Positions 44,260 to 53,266 of a DNA stretch of 64,000 bases are shown here, in pieces (the stretch's first letter is position 1; the number at the start of each line of letters is the position of its first letter). The stretch covers positions 1 through 64,000 of the forward strand of contig JAEUWD010000054.1 in the NCBI GenBank assembly GCA_016786485.1, in the 5' to 3' direction. A program made the translations under genes and the position numbers. The notes under the pieces are model-generated. The model did no database searches. It worked only from the letters and a program-made list of their open reading frames with translations, and was not told the DNA's origin. Source of the stretch: Bacteriovoracaceae bacterium. Lineage in GTDB: Bacteria > Bdellovibrionota > Bacteriovoracia > Bacteriovoracales > Bacteriovoracaceae.

Positions 44260-44964
44260 CTAAAGTCTTTTTTCTTCGATTTCAATAAAGCATTTTTTAA
44301 CATCATAAGTACCACCCACTTTTTCTAGTGAATGATATAGCGAAGCCAGATAGATCCCTAAATATAAAAAATCAACACTTAAGCGAATCTTATTTTTTTG
44401 TAAAAATTGAAAAAATCTTTCAAAACTTTTCGTGAAATCAGCAACGTAAAAAGTTTGATTTTCATAATCTCCACCGAGATGAGCTAAAAGCATTTTTTTG
44501 ACTTCATCGCATTTTTCCTTAGGCATTTTGCGATCAATCAGGCCCACTTGTAATAAACCCCATTCGAGTTTCTCATCATCTTTTTTATAAAATCCTTGAT
44601 AAATACTGATGAGACCCAAACGAAAAGTCTCTTGCCACTGAATCCAAAATCCATTCGGAACATATGAAACATGATTATTTTTATCTTTAATAAAATTTTT
44701 GAGACGTAAATCTAAAAAAAGTCCATCGGGATTAAAGATTTGAAAAAAGTAGAACTCAAGCACCGCTTGGCCAAGATCATTGGAACTTGCATATTCAGAA
44801 CGCAAAGAAACATTTTCACGATCATTAATTCTTTTTAAGAGGACTGGCATTTCTTTTAATAACTGTTTCCAATCCACAACAGTGAAAGCCGCTGGTGAAA
44901 TAGCCGCTAGCAGCGGACGATAGTCTTGAGGTATAAGCTGAGATAAAAAAACAGGCACCGCCAC
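44260..44964 (-). CDS. Protein of unknown function
   Basis: 234 aa from a GTG start with a weak GAGA upstream. Hydrophilic and mainly helical, no signal peptide, with Trp/Phe-rich segments (NGFWIQWQETFRLGLISIYQGF, FERFFQFLQKNKIRL). No recognised motif. Ends 31 nt from the convergent aquaporin; the DUF2805 gene lies 14 nt upstream on the same strand. Confidence 0.55.
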   Translation of the reverse strand: MAVPVFLSQLIPQDYRPLLAAISPAAFTVVDWKQLLKEMPVLLKRINDRENVSLRSEYASSNDLGQAVLEFYFFQIFNPDGLFLDLRLKNFIKDKNNHVSYVPNGFWIQWQETFRLGLISIYQGFYKKDDEKLEWGLLQVGLIDRKMPKEKCDEVKKMLLAHLGGDYENQTFYVADFTKSFERFFQFLQKNKIRLSVDFLYLGIYLASLYHSLEKVGGTYDVKKCFIEIEEKRL

Positions 44965-44978
44965 AAAAATCTCATTTG

Positions 44979-45275
44979 TTACTTGTAGTTTTTAGTACTA
45001 CCATCCATTCTTTGTGACTTACACTTAAATCGATAATTTTTATGAGGCGAATTCTTTAATTTACCTTGCTCCAAAATTCGACGACGCCATCTCTTGAAGC
45101 TCTTTTCATCTAAAAAATAACGCATAAAATGTACTAGCTCTGACGGCGTAAGAGCAAACTGAAAAGTAATGGCCTCGTAACTCGTTCGATCTTCCCACGC
45201 CATTCGAATAATACGATCTTGTTGTTCTAAATCAAAACAATCAAATTTCGCTTTTAAAGCTCTTGATATACTCAT
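44979..45275 (-). CDS. TIGR03643/DUF2805-family small protein
   Basis: 98 aa from the ATG at 45275, chosen because the family begins near this point and the upstream codons look non-coding. The core LEQQDRIIRMAWEDRTSYEAITFQF, then LTPSELVHFMR and SFKRWRRRI, is diagnostic of this short family. The layout is helix-turn-helix-like with a basic tail (KNYRFKCKSQ), which suggests nucleic-acid binding. Function not established. Confidence 0.8.
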   Translation of the reverse strand: MSISRALKAKFDCFDLEQQDRIIRMAWEDRTSYEAITFQFALTPSELVHFMRYFLDEKSFKRWRRRILEQGKLKNSPHKNYRFKCKSQRMDGSTKNYK

Positions 45276-45375
45276 ATGCACTATCTTATCAATAAAGGCA
45301 GCTAATGAAGCATAGACAAAATTCAGACAAGTATTAACCCTAAAATACGATGATAAAATCATTTGATTACGACTT

Positions 45376-45639
45376 CTATCTCTTATTTAACCAAGCTTTG
45401 ACTTGCTCATCACTAATATCGTGCTCATAACAAAGCGGTGACGCTCCACCTGGTTTCGAATACGCACTCCTCTTCCCACATGCTCTGCCATTTCTCATGT
45501 AATTGTAAGGACACGGACAAGGCCCTGAATACCGACTATGCGATTCTTGAATCATTGCCTGCTTAGCCTCAGAAATTTGAGCTGGTGTTTGAGCGAAGCA
45601 GTTTAAAGATAAAAGAAAAATTAAGCTGATGAATTTCAT
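45376..45639 (-). CDS. Small secreted Cys-rich protein
   Basis: 87 aa. Signal peptide (NCFAQ), then GPCPCPYNYMRNGRACGKRSAYSKPGGASPLCY, a compact pattern with four Cys that recurs in small secreted proteins of many proteobacteria. Disulfide-stabilised fold likely. No function can be assigned. Ribosome site not obvious. Confidence 0.7.
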   Translation of the reverse strand: MKFISLIFLLSLNCFAQTPAQISEAKQAMIQESHSRYSGPCPCPYNYMRNGRACGKRSAYSKPGGASPLCYEHDISDEQVKAWLNKR

Positions 45640-45752
45640 AAATGTATATCGGATAAATTTTGAATTACGTAAGTTAGGAAATCTTAAGTCATTCTGAACT
45701 ACTTAAAACCGACAAGCCTATATCGAATAAACCCACCATAGGAGTTCTTCCA

Positions 45753-47048
45753 ATGAGTATACTCGCAATATTTATCTTAATTTTTTTATCAAGTGCTTTA
45801 ATAGTAATAGCTTTCAAATGGCTTCAGCTCAAGAAAAAATATTCACCTCTTATTGATATGGAATCTGAATTAAATAAGTTGAATAAATCTAAACTAAATA
45901 TCGAAGACGAAATTAAACATTCGAATATTAGATTTGAACAAATTCAAAATGATATTAAAAGCTTAGAAAAAGAACATGCTCTTTTGTTTGACGACATTGA
46001 TGTGGCCCAGGCTGGGCTCATTAAACTTAAATATGATTTTAAAACTTCTAAAGAATACGAAGTAAAATTAGATGATATTCGCGAGAAGCAAAAGCTTCTT
46101 ATAAAAGCAGGACGGGCCTTGGTTTGCTCCATTGAGTGGACTGTAGGAAATAGCAAAGCCGAAGGAAAAAAAATGATAAACCGGCTTATTAAGTTGGGTC
46201 TTAATTCATTTAACGCCCAATGTGACAACATTATATTGAATGTAAAATATACGAATTTCGATCGTTCAAAAGAAAAATTGATAAAGCTCGAAGAATCTAT
46301 TGAGAAATTACTTGAGGTAAATAGATGCAAAATCACATCAGATTTTTTTAATTTAAAAATGGAAGAATTAGAACTTGTATTCGAATACCAAGAAAAACTT
46401 TATGAAGAAAAAGAAGAACAAAAGCGAATTCGTATTCAAATGCAAGAAGAAGAAAAAGTTCGAAAAGAGATTGAGCGAGCAAAATTGGAAGCCGAGAAAG
46501 AAGAACTATACTACGAAAAAGCATTGGATAAAGCGAAAAAAGACCTTGAAAAAAAGAAAGATTCTGAAAAAGAGTCCTATATGCTAAAAATTCAAGAACT
46601 TGAGCAGCAGCTCAAAGATGCTCATGAGAAAAAAGAGAGAGCTCAGTCGATGGCTGAACAAACGAAAAGAGGCCATGTCTACATTATTTCTAATATCGGT
46701 TCATTTGGTGAAAAAGTCTTTAAAATTGGAATGACGAGAAGATTAGATCCCATGGACAGAGTAGATGAACTTGGTGATGCCTCTGTACCGTTTGACTTTG
46801 ATGTCCACGCAATGATCTTTTCCGAAGATGCACCCGATCTAGAAAAACAGCTGCATAATCTATTTACAGAAAAAAGAACAAATCAGATAAACCTGAGAAA
46901 GGAATTTTTCAACGTGACAATAGATGAAATAGAAAGCGCGTGTAAGGGTATTACTAAAAACTTAAAACTTACCAAACGAGCTGAAGCTAAAGATTATTAC
47001 CAAACATTAGAAAAAATTAAAACACTTACGAAGAAAACAGCTGCGTAA
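45753..47048 (+). CDS. Membrane-anchored DUF4041 / T5orf172 (GIY-YIG-like) protein
   Basis: 431 aa. One N-terminal TM (about 3-24), a coiled-coil (30-75), a DUF4041-like domain (about 75-200), a long charged coiled-coil (200-305), then a T5orf172/MUG113 domain (about 308-395). The last has a degenerate GIY-YIG pattern: HVYIISN, VFKIGMTRR, EKQLHNLF, RKEFFNV. The family occurs in phages and mobile or defence loci. GGAG lies 8 nt before the ATG. It leads a four-gene operon ending in a TIR-like gene. Nuclease activity is expected from the fold but the active site is not fully canonical. Confidence 0.8.
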   Translation: MSILAIFILIFLSSALIVIAFKWLQLKKKYSPLIDMESELNKLNKSKLNIEDEIKHSNIRFEQIQNDIKSLEKEHALLFDDIDVAQAGLIKLKYDFKTSKEYEVKLDDIREKQKLLIKAGRALVCSIEWTVGNSKAEGKKMINRLIKLGLNSFNAQCDNIILNVKYTNFDRSKEKLIKLEESIEKLLEVNRCKITSDFFNLKMEELELVFEYQEKLYEEKEEQKRIRIQMQEEEKVRKEIERAKLEAEKEELYYEKALDKAKKDLEKKKDSEKESYMLKIQELEQQLKDAHEKKERAQSMAEQTKRGHVYIISNIGSFGEKVFKIGMTRRLDPMDRVDELGDASVPFDFDVHAMIFSEDAPDLEKQLHNLFTEKRTNQINLRKEFFNVTIDEIESACKGITKNLKLTKRAEAKDYYQTLEKIKTLTKKTAA

Positions 47049-47064
47049 TTCAAGGAGAAACAAA

Positions 47065-47271
47065 ATGCTTGTATTTTTCGCCTGGCTTATTATTTCAATT
47101 TTTGTAGGCTTGTCGTCACAGAGTTTTGCTATTGGATTTGTCATATTTTGTATGGGCCTTAAAATTTCAGTTGTATCTTTGAAGCTAGAACAACTTCAAA
47201 CACAAATCGCTATACTCATCCTTGAATTACAAAACAATAACAAGGAAGAACAATTTCTCGATGAAATATAG
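47065..47271 (+). CDS. Small two-TM membrane protein
   Basis: 68 aa, preceded by AAGGAG. Two hydrophobic helices (about 2-20 and 22-38) and a polar coiled tail (LEQLQTQIAILILELQNN). Located between the DUF4041 and channel-like genes, 16 nt after the former. May be a subunit or modulator of the channel-like protein. Confidence 0.6.
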   Translation: MLVFFAWLIISIFVGLSSQSFAIGFVIFCMGLKISVVSLKLEQLQTQIAILILELQNNNKEEQFLDEI

Positions 47272-47305
47272 TTTTTTAAAAAATCAAAGTGAGATAAGGA
47301 AACTT

Positions 47306-47926
47306 ATGAAAAATGGATTTATATTCTTTATCGCTGAAAGATTTGTGAAAATAGCGTATTATTTCAATTTAGTTGAGCTTATAAAATTTTTGACAGCACG
47401 GATAGAAGCTAAATTTGGAAATACAAAAGGTCGAGATGCCATGATTTGGGCAAAAGGCTTAGGAATTGACATCTATATAGTTTTGAAATGGCTCGCTGTT
47501 ATGATTTTTTGGCTAGAGAGTTCAGAAAATACTCTCGCATTTATTCTCACTGCATATCTCCTATGGAGTAACGTATTCACATATTTCTTTTATCATGTCT
47601 GGGAAAATAGACATTTAAATGATGTTAATTGGCAGAGAAGAAGATTTATTTCACTTTTTCAATCGATTTCATTTAATGTCTTTGGATTCGCTTATCTTTA
47701 CCGTTTCTTTGCTAAACCAGATTTGAAATGGCTTGAAAATCTTCCGGAAAATATGGAAGGTCCACTTTCTCTAATGTTTTCATGTTTGAACTTATTTGGA
47801 GCAGGTTCCATCCTTGTTACTCCTCAAACGTTTCAAGGCGTAATTCTTTTAACGATTCAAACCATCATTACTTTTATATTTATAACATTGATCTTATCTA
47901 ATACCCAAATAAACAAGGATTCATAA
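47306..47926 (+). CDS. Ion-channel-like multi-TM protein, partner of TIR-like protein
   Basis: 206 aa from the ATG at 47306 (AAGGAAAC upstream); an in-frame ATG at 47261 inside the previous gene is the alternative. About four TM helices. The last part, from LSLMFSCLNLFGAGSILVTP through FQGVILLTIQ to the terminal hydrophobic helix, has the layout of a two-TM potassium-channel pore: pore helix, a filter-like FGAG in place of TVGYG, then the inner helix. The next gene starts on its stop codon (TAATG). Inferred to be the effector of a TIR-based defence system. Confidence 0.62.
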   Translation: MKNGFIFFIAERFVKIAYYFNLVELIKFLTARIEAKFGNTKGRDAMIWAKGLGIDIYIVLKWLAVMIFWLESSENTLAFILTAYLLWSNVFTYFFYHVWENRHLNDVNWQRRRFISLFQSISFNVFGFAYLYRFFAKPDLKWLENLPENMEGPLSLMFSCLNLFGAGSILVTPQTFQGVILLTIQTIITFIFITLILSNTQINKDS

Positions 47927-48504
47927 TGCCCAACAGAACTGAGATCTATGTCGCCTTCAATGCAGATCCAGATACTGGAGATATGGAATGTTACAACTTA
48001 ATGAAAGCTTGGAACAATAATGATAATATTAGTTTCGATTTCAAAAATGCACATGACTTAAACAACATAAGAGAAGAAAGTCATGAGACAACCATCAAAG
48101 CTAAATTACGTGAAAGAATGAATGCCACTAAGATACTAGTTCTACTTGTTGGAACAAGCACAAAGTTTCATCATAAATATGTTCGCTGGGAAGTCGAAAT
48201 TGCTCTCGAAGCTGGTATTCCCATAATTGTTTGCAATGTTAGCGGGACAAGGAAAATGGACAAGGATTTATGTCCTGCAATCCTGAAAAATAAATTGGCT
48301 ATTCATATTCCATTTCAATTGGATATTTTTCAGTATGCTCTCGATAATTGGCCTGCCCTTCATACCAAGTATAAATCCGAAGGTAAGTCTGAACCACATA
48401 ATTACACCAACGTTGTCTATGACCCATTAGACAAAGAAAGGGAACGTAAAGCGAAAGCACGAAAAGCAGCTCTAGAATCACTAATTAATAAAAAAAATTA
48501 TTAA
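47926..48504 (+). CDS. ThsB-like TIR-domain protein (DUF1863 / MTH538 type)
   Basis: 192 aa. The TIR-like Rossmann fold spans residues 5-130: IYVAFNADPD opening strand, TKILVLLVGTST third strand, then KYVRWEVEIALEAGIPIIVCN, diagnostic for this subgroup and shared with the ThsB sensor of Thoeris. ThsB proteins make a cyclic-ADP-ribose-type signal from NAD+ after phage infection. The likely catalytic Glu is in WEVEIA. A charged helical tail follows. Overlaps the channel-like gene by one base, so the two act together. Confidence 0.82.
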   Translation: MPNRTEIYVAFNADPDTGDMECYNLMKAWNNNDNISFDFKNAHDLNNIREESHETTIKAKLRERMNATKILVLLVGTSTKFHHKYVRWEVEIALEAGIPIIVCNVSGTRKMDKDLCPAILKNKLAIHIPFQLDIFQYALDNWPALHTKYKSEGKSEPHNYTNVVYDPLDKERERKAKARKAALESLINKKNY

Positions 48505-48881
48505 ATGAATCTTACTTAAAAAGAAGTTACAAAATTGCTTTTTATGCCCCCAAAATCCTCAAATCCAGGAAAATTCTAGGCAGTGGAGTGCAAAGGTATA
48601 AATGTATTGATTGTTTTAAAAGGTTGGTTGCGGTCATAGCTCAATATACCACCCGTAAATAAAATATTGATTTCATTCACGAATCATAATGAGAAGGTCA
48701 TAAATACGAACGACGAGCTTCCAATTATCTATATTTTTCAAATTTAAGCCTAAATATCTAATAAGTGGCTATTATTTGGTGAATATCTACGGCAGAATAT
48801 AAATTATAAATACTTGAATTTATTAATAATTTTAACAAATAATAACCACTAATTAAAAAAATAAGCTATAATTTGAATATT
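48505..48881. other. AT-rich intergenic region between TIR-like and AbiE genes
   Basis: 377 nt without a supported gene. The 3' part (48763-48851) holds the inverted repeat described separately. The rest shows no clear gene, terminator or repeat. Confidence 0.5.
48763..48851. promoter_or_regulatory. Inverted-repeat operator upstream of AbiEi
   Basis: AAGTGGCTATTATTTG (48763-48778) and CAAATAATAACCACTA (48836-48851) are inverted copies matching at 14 of 16 positions, 57 nt apart, ending 30 nt before the AbiEi ATG. AbiEi antitoxins repress their own promoter through paired inverted repeats. Confidence 0.65.
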
Positions 48882-49643
48882 ATGAAAAAATACTTAGAAA
48901 TAACCCTTAATACAATAAAGAACAACCTCAGTGGCCAAAATTTTACGGCCCAAAGGCTACTAGAAGCTTTAAAGCTTTCTGAACCGACTCTTCCCATATC
49001 CACCTTGCGTTGGAGACTTTATTCACTAAAAAATGCGGGCAAAATCGAATCACCTGCACGGGGCATATATACTCTTTCAAAACATGAAAAATTTGAACCG
49101 AATTTAGAATCAGGCCTCTATCAAATGACCAAAGAAATCAAAAAGCAATTTCCTTACGCTCGTTTTTGTATCTGGCCATCAAATCTTTTAAATCAATTCA
49201 CCAATCATCAACCTTCAATATATTTTAATATAATAGAAGTAGAAAAAGATGCCATTGAAGGAGTCTTTTCTCATTTAAAACAAAAATACAAAAACATGTT
49301 TCTTAATCCAAATAAAAAAGAAATTGATTATTACATATCGAGTCATTCAAAATCAATTATTGTCAAAACTTTATATCAACGTGCTCCACTTACAATTGAT
49401 CAGACAGAAAAAAATCCGTTTCCAAAACTTGAAAAAATCTTGGTTGATCTTATTGCTGAACCAGATATATTTTCTATTTACCAAGGGAGTGAGCTGAAAA
49501 ATATTTGGCGTGAAGTTTGTCAAAGATACGCTATTAACTTTAGTACACTTAACAACTATGCAAAGAGAAGAAAGGTTGAGGGGAAAGTGAATCAATTAAT
49601 AGGAGAACTTGGATTACACACTTATAGAGAACAAAACTTATGA
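48882..49643 (+). CDS. AbiEi-type antitoxin (type IV toxin-antitoxin)
   Basis: 253 aa from the ATG at 48882. The N-terminal wHTH (about 15-65: FTAQRLLEALKL, STLRWRLYSLKNAGKIESPARGIYTL) ends in the GIYTL wing that marks this class. A larger C-terminal domain follows, of the type that opposes the nucleotidyltransferase toxin. The stop overlaps the toxin ATG (ATGA). The N-terminal wHTH fits autoregulation through the repeat upstream. Confidence 0.8.
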   Translation: MKKYLEITLNTIKNNLSGQNFTAQRLLEALKLSEPTLPISTLRWRLYSLKNAGKIESPARGIYTLSKHEKFEPNLESGLYQMTKEIKKQFPYARFCIWPSNLLNQFTNHQPSIYFNIIEVEKDAIEGVFSHLKQKYKNMFLNPNKKEIDYYISSHSKSIIVKTLYQRAPLTIDQTEKNPFPKLEKILVDLIAEPDIFSIYQGSELKNIWREVCQRYAINFSTLNNYAKRRKVEGKVNQLIGELGLHTYREQNL

Positions 49644-50683
49644 TTTTAGAAAGCAATCACACGAAAGTTGCCATTACTGAAATTCGCAATAAACATTTCA
49701 AAGGCAAAGATCCCCAGCTTGTTGAAAAAATTTTAAAAGCCTTAACTCTCCTTGAGCTGCTCGTTCAAGAAAAAGTTGATTTTACATTCAAAGGAGGCAC
49801 ATGCCTCTTACTACTACTACCTACTCCAAAACGTTTTTCGATTGATCTTGATTTAATTATTGCCAAAAAAGATGACTTAATTCAGGCATTAGAAAATATT
49901 TGTAAAAACAATCCCATATTCACAAGATTAGTCGAAGATAAGCGAGTAGAGACTAAAATCCCAAAAGCACATTATAAAGTATATTACAAAACAAGTTTAT
50001 CAGGAAAAGAAGATTATGTATTAGTTGATCTTATTGAAGATGCTAATCCCTATCCTCTTATTCAAGACTCAGAGATTAGACCGACTTATTTTCAAACGAG
50101 TGGGCCATATTTAAAAGTCAAGACTCCAACAATTAATTGCATTCTTGGTGACAAAATGACGGCCTTCGCACCTAGAACCACCGGTATCAAGCTAGGTGTA
50201 GAAAAAGAAATGGAGATAGCTAAACAGCTTTTTGATGTAGCCTCGCTTTTTGATCATGCGACAGATTTTTCGGAAGTAAAAAAATCGTTTATGATTATCG
50301 CTGAAAAAGAAATTAAATACAGAGAATTAAACATCAACCATGAAGACGTTCTTCATGATGCTTTTGAAACAGCCAAGATTATTGCTCTTCAAGGTGCTGT
50401 TAAAAATGATATTTACAAAGAATTACAAGTTGGAATAAGAAATTTAAACGGTTATATTTTTGAAAACTTTGGGCCAGTCCAAGTACATATTTGTGCAGCC
50501 AAATCAGCCTATTTAACAAGACTAATTCACACAGAAGCGTCTAAAATTATACCATTTAAAGGTGAAGACCTCAGAAAAATTGAAATTACAAACACTGGTT
50601 ATAATAAATTAAACAAAGTGAAAAAGACTTCACCAGAGGCTTTCTATTATTGGAAAGCTGCTACCGATTTAGTAAAGGCTTAA
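49640..50683 (+). CDS. AbiEii-type nucleotidyltransferase toxin
   Basis: 347 aa. Motif I FKGGTCLLLLLP-x5-FSIDLDLI is the GS/GG...DxD site of the AbiEii/DUF1814 nucleotidyltransferases; a second acidic site is in DYVLVDLIED. The Lys-rich KMTAFAPRTTGIK segment matches motif III/IV. In this family the toxin transfers nucleotides to tRNA 3' ends and causes abortive infection. Forms the pair with the gene before it. Confidence 0.85.
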   Translation: MILESNHTKVAITEIRNKHFKGKDPQLVEKILKALTLLELLVQEKVDFTFKGGTCLLLLLPTPKRFSIDLDLIIAKKDDLIQALENICKNNPIFTRLVEDKRVETKIPKAHYKVYYKTSLSGKEDYVLVDLIEDANPYPLIQDSEIRPTYFQTSGPYLKVKTPTINCILGDKMTAFAPRTTGIKLGVEKEMEIAKQLFDVASLFDHATDFSEVKKSFMIIAEKEIKYRELNINHEDVLHDAFETAKIIALQGAVKNDIYKELQVGIRNLNGYIFENFGPVQVHICAAKSAYLTRLIHTEASKIIPFKGEDLRKIEITNTGYNKLNKVKKTSPEAFYYWKAATDLVKA

Positions 50684-50755
50684 ATACCTCTACCTTCATA
50701 TTCTTAAATCTTGAATATACTAAGGATAGATGACCACGCCTCATAATTTTATTGT

Positions 50756-52642
50756 CTAGAAATCTCTAAGCATTTTTGTAAGGTTTAATTTTGTTTCGTA
50801 ACTTAAAAAATTTTTATCCAGGGAACGGATGAATTTTTTTAAAATTGGCTTTATCTGTCCAAATTGATCATTTTTCGGAGCATTTAAATCGATAAGAGTC
50901 ATCGTCCATTCATAAAAACGTTCAGATTTCCAAGCCATTTGCGAAGGGTAAATCTTCTCTTCACTGGCTTTCAAAACCAAGATGCGGAAAACAGATTTAC
51001 CATCTTTTTCCAAAGGAGCTCCTGCTTTAACTAATAATTTCAATGCATCTAAACATTCAGAACTTTCGCAATCTTCAAAATTTGAGACAATATCGACAAC
51101 CAGATGTACACCTTGTTCATTATTAAGCTTAAGGCTCGGAAACAACTGTAAAGTATAAATTATGGCTTTTAAATTAAATACCTTCATGGCTTCATCAAGG
51201 AGTAATTCGATTCCTTGAACATTAGCTATATCAGAAAGCAAAAGATTATATATTTTAGCCTCGTCAAAACGATAGGTATAACCTAGGGATTGGAGCATCG
51301 AAAACTCGGCATGAATCCCTTTTTTAAGATATAATTCTGCGACATCATCCATTCCGAATTTTACGGCCAAGCCTAAATTTTCCAATGTAAAACAACTCTC
51401 TCCAATAATTTCGATCAAAAGCTTGGTGACTGCAATGTTATCCACCACACATGGTGCTTGAGAAAAATCAACTCCCTTTTCTCTAAAAAGAAGAATGACA
51501 GACGGATCGAGGATATCAATCGCTGGGGATAGTCTAAGGTAATTATTTAAGAGACTAAAACCTTTATACTCACGGTTAAAATCAACACCTGGAACTTGCA
51601 GTAAGTATTTTACCATCTCAGCGATGTAACCATTAGTAGTATAGTCATAAAGACTTTCATACCAAACTCTACTGACGGAATGTTCAACAATAGATGTCCC
51701 AGACTCATCACGTACATTAATATCAAGGCCTTGCTTAATAAAATACTCAATGATCTTTTTACCCTTTGAAATATCGTCATTATTTACAGGAAAAGAATTA
51801 TTTTCAAATTTACGCCCTAATTCTGAGTAAAGGTTTCTCTTGTTTGAGAATAATATTTTCTCTAAAGGAAGTTTTGGGGCCAGAGATCGTATTTTTTTAA
51901 ATGCAACTTTAATCTGACTTAGATTTAAATTTGCAATAGCTAGTTTAAGTTCCTCGATAGGACCGATAAGTTTTTGAGGATAGCGTGGGTAAAGACTACC
52001 ACAGCTCGCGGTCGTCGTAAGGAAAATTGTATCCTCCCAAGCATTATAATACTCGCAGTAAATAGAAGCCACTTTTTCTAAAACGGAGATTTCAAAGTCT
52101 TTACCATGGACAGAAAAAAAAGAACCGATACTAATATAGTCAAATCTATCAGGTCCACTCCCACTGATTCCTCCAGTGTGAATTCTCAGAAGTCGATTAA
52201 AATTATACCCCTTCTTTTTAAGCGAAAAGATAACTTCATTAGAAGTTTTCCCAAATGAAAACAACAGAATCAAAGTGCCCAAATCATGGGATTCAATCGG
52301 AATGTTAAATTGACGGTCATTACTACTTAGATAATAAAAAGCCTCTACACCATACACAGGGCGCTGAGCATGGATCGAAAGCTTCAATTCCTCACAATGC
52401 GTATTAGGATTTAATCCTCGTGCTAACCATTTTATAACTTCGGTTTCTTTTATTTTTTTAGCAAATCGATAATCAATATCAAATTGCGATAACGAGTCAT
52501 AATATTTACCATTATGTTCCCAGTGAAGATGGGATTTCAACCTCTCGCACACCTCACTATCCACATCGCTATTAATTGGAACTGTTTGCGCGAAACTACT
52601 AATAATGTTCCAGAAAAGTATTAAATACAAAAGAATTTTCAT
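50756..52642 (-). CDS. Secreted ankyrin-repeat-like protein
   Basis: 628 aa from the ATG at 52642, chosen because the signal peptide (MKILLYLILFW...SFAQ) begins there. The body has many degenerate two-helix repeats with ankyrin-like turns (IIEYFIKQGLDINVRDESG, MVKYLLQVPGVDFNREYKG, ALKLLVKAGAPLEKDGKS). The repeats would form a binding solenoid in the periplasm or outside the cell. Partner unknown; downstream of the AbiE pair on the opposite strand. Confidence 0.65.
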   Translation of the reverse strand: MKILLYLILFWNIISSFAQTVPINSDVDSEVCERLKSHLHWEHNGKYYDSLSQFDIDYRFAKKIKETEVIKWLARGLNPNTHCEELKLSIHAQRPVYGVEAFYYLSSNDRQFNIPIESHDLGTLILLFSFGKTSNEVIFSLKKKGYNFNRLLRIHTGGISGSGPDRFDYISIGSFFSVHGKDFEISVLEKVASIYCEYYNAWEDTIFLTTTASCGSLYPRYPQKLIGPIEELKLAIANLNLSQIKVAFKKIRSLAPKLPLEKILFSNKRNLYSELGRKFENNSFPVNNDDISKGKKIIEYFIKQGLDINVRDESGTSIVEHSVSRVWYESLYDYTTNGYIAEMVKYLLQVPGVDFNREYKGFSLLNNYLRLSPAIDILDPSVILLFREKGVDFSQAPCVVDNIAVTKLLIEIIGESCFTLENLGLAVKFGMDDVAELYLKKGIHAEFSMLQSLGYTYRFDEAKIYNLLLSDIANVQGIELLLDEAMKVFNLKAIIYTLQLFPSLKLNNEQGVHLVVDIVSNFEDCESSECLDALKLLVKAGAPLEKDGKSVFRILVLKASEEKIYPSQMAWKSERFYEWTMTLIDLNAPKNDQFGQIKPILKKFIRSLDKNFLSYETKLNLTKMLRDF

Positions 52643-52732
52643 GAGCGAGGTTTTATCACTCAAATGAAACCTATGCACCTAACATGATAGAAAATTTTGG
52701 TTAACTTAGTGAATGTGGGAATTTTATTAAAA

Positions 52733-52809
<77 letters not shown>

Positions 52810-52951
52810 TCTGAATACTATAGTAGTCGATAAAAAATGTCTATTAAAACTATGGAAAGTGAAATACTCGAGCATAAACTGCTAAAATAACTACAAATTC
52901 TGTCGATAAATCAAACAGGTTTATATTTTATTAAAAAATGAGGGCAGAAAT

Positions 52952-53266
52952 ATGAAGGGCTTTAAACTAGAAAACGGTACACTGCAAATCGAGTTTGACG
53001 CCAACAATCTAGCCCCCCAACAAATCAGAATCATCAAAACTATTAATTCCATTCTTCATTCAGTTTCAATTACTGATAGCGAAGAAGATTATTTTGAAGC
53101 ATGTGCTGAGCTCATGAAGCAAGTGGCTGCTTTCGTAAAACAAGCTAAATTCAATGCCGTTTCAACGTTCGACAATATTCCATATGCTGAACAAGCTCTC
53201 GAGTACTCAATGGATGAAGTACGTGAGAAAATCTTCAGCACTAAGCTCAATAATTTCGATAATTAA
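52952..53266 (+). CDS. Small cytoplasmic protein of unknown function
   Basis: 104 aa with GAGGGC upstream. Acidic, mostly helical (YFEACAELMKQVAAFVKQAKF, YSMDEVREKIF), no signal peptide or TM. No family recognised. The stop abuts the stop of rluB. Confidence 0.65.
   Translation: MKGFKLENGTLQIEFDANNLAPQQIRIIKTINSILHSVSITDSEEDYFEACAELMKQVAAFVKQAKFNAVSTFDNIPYAEQALEYSMDEVREKIFSTKLNNFDN

Noticed and set aside
46375-46587. Lys-rich frame inside the DUF4041 gene
   Set aside because: Low-complexity poly-Lys output of an out-of-frame coiled-coil segment.
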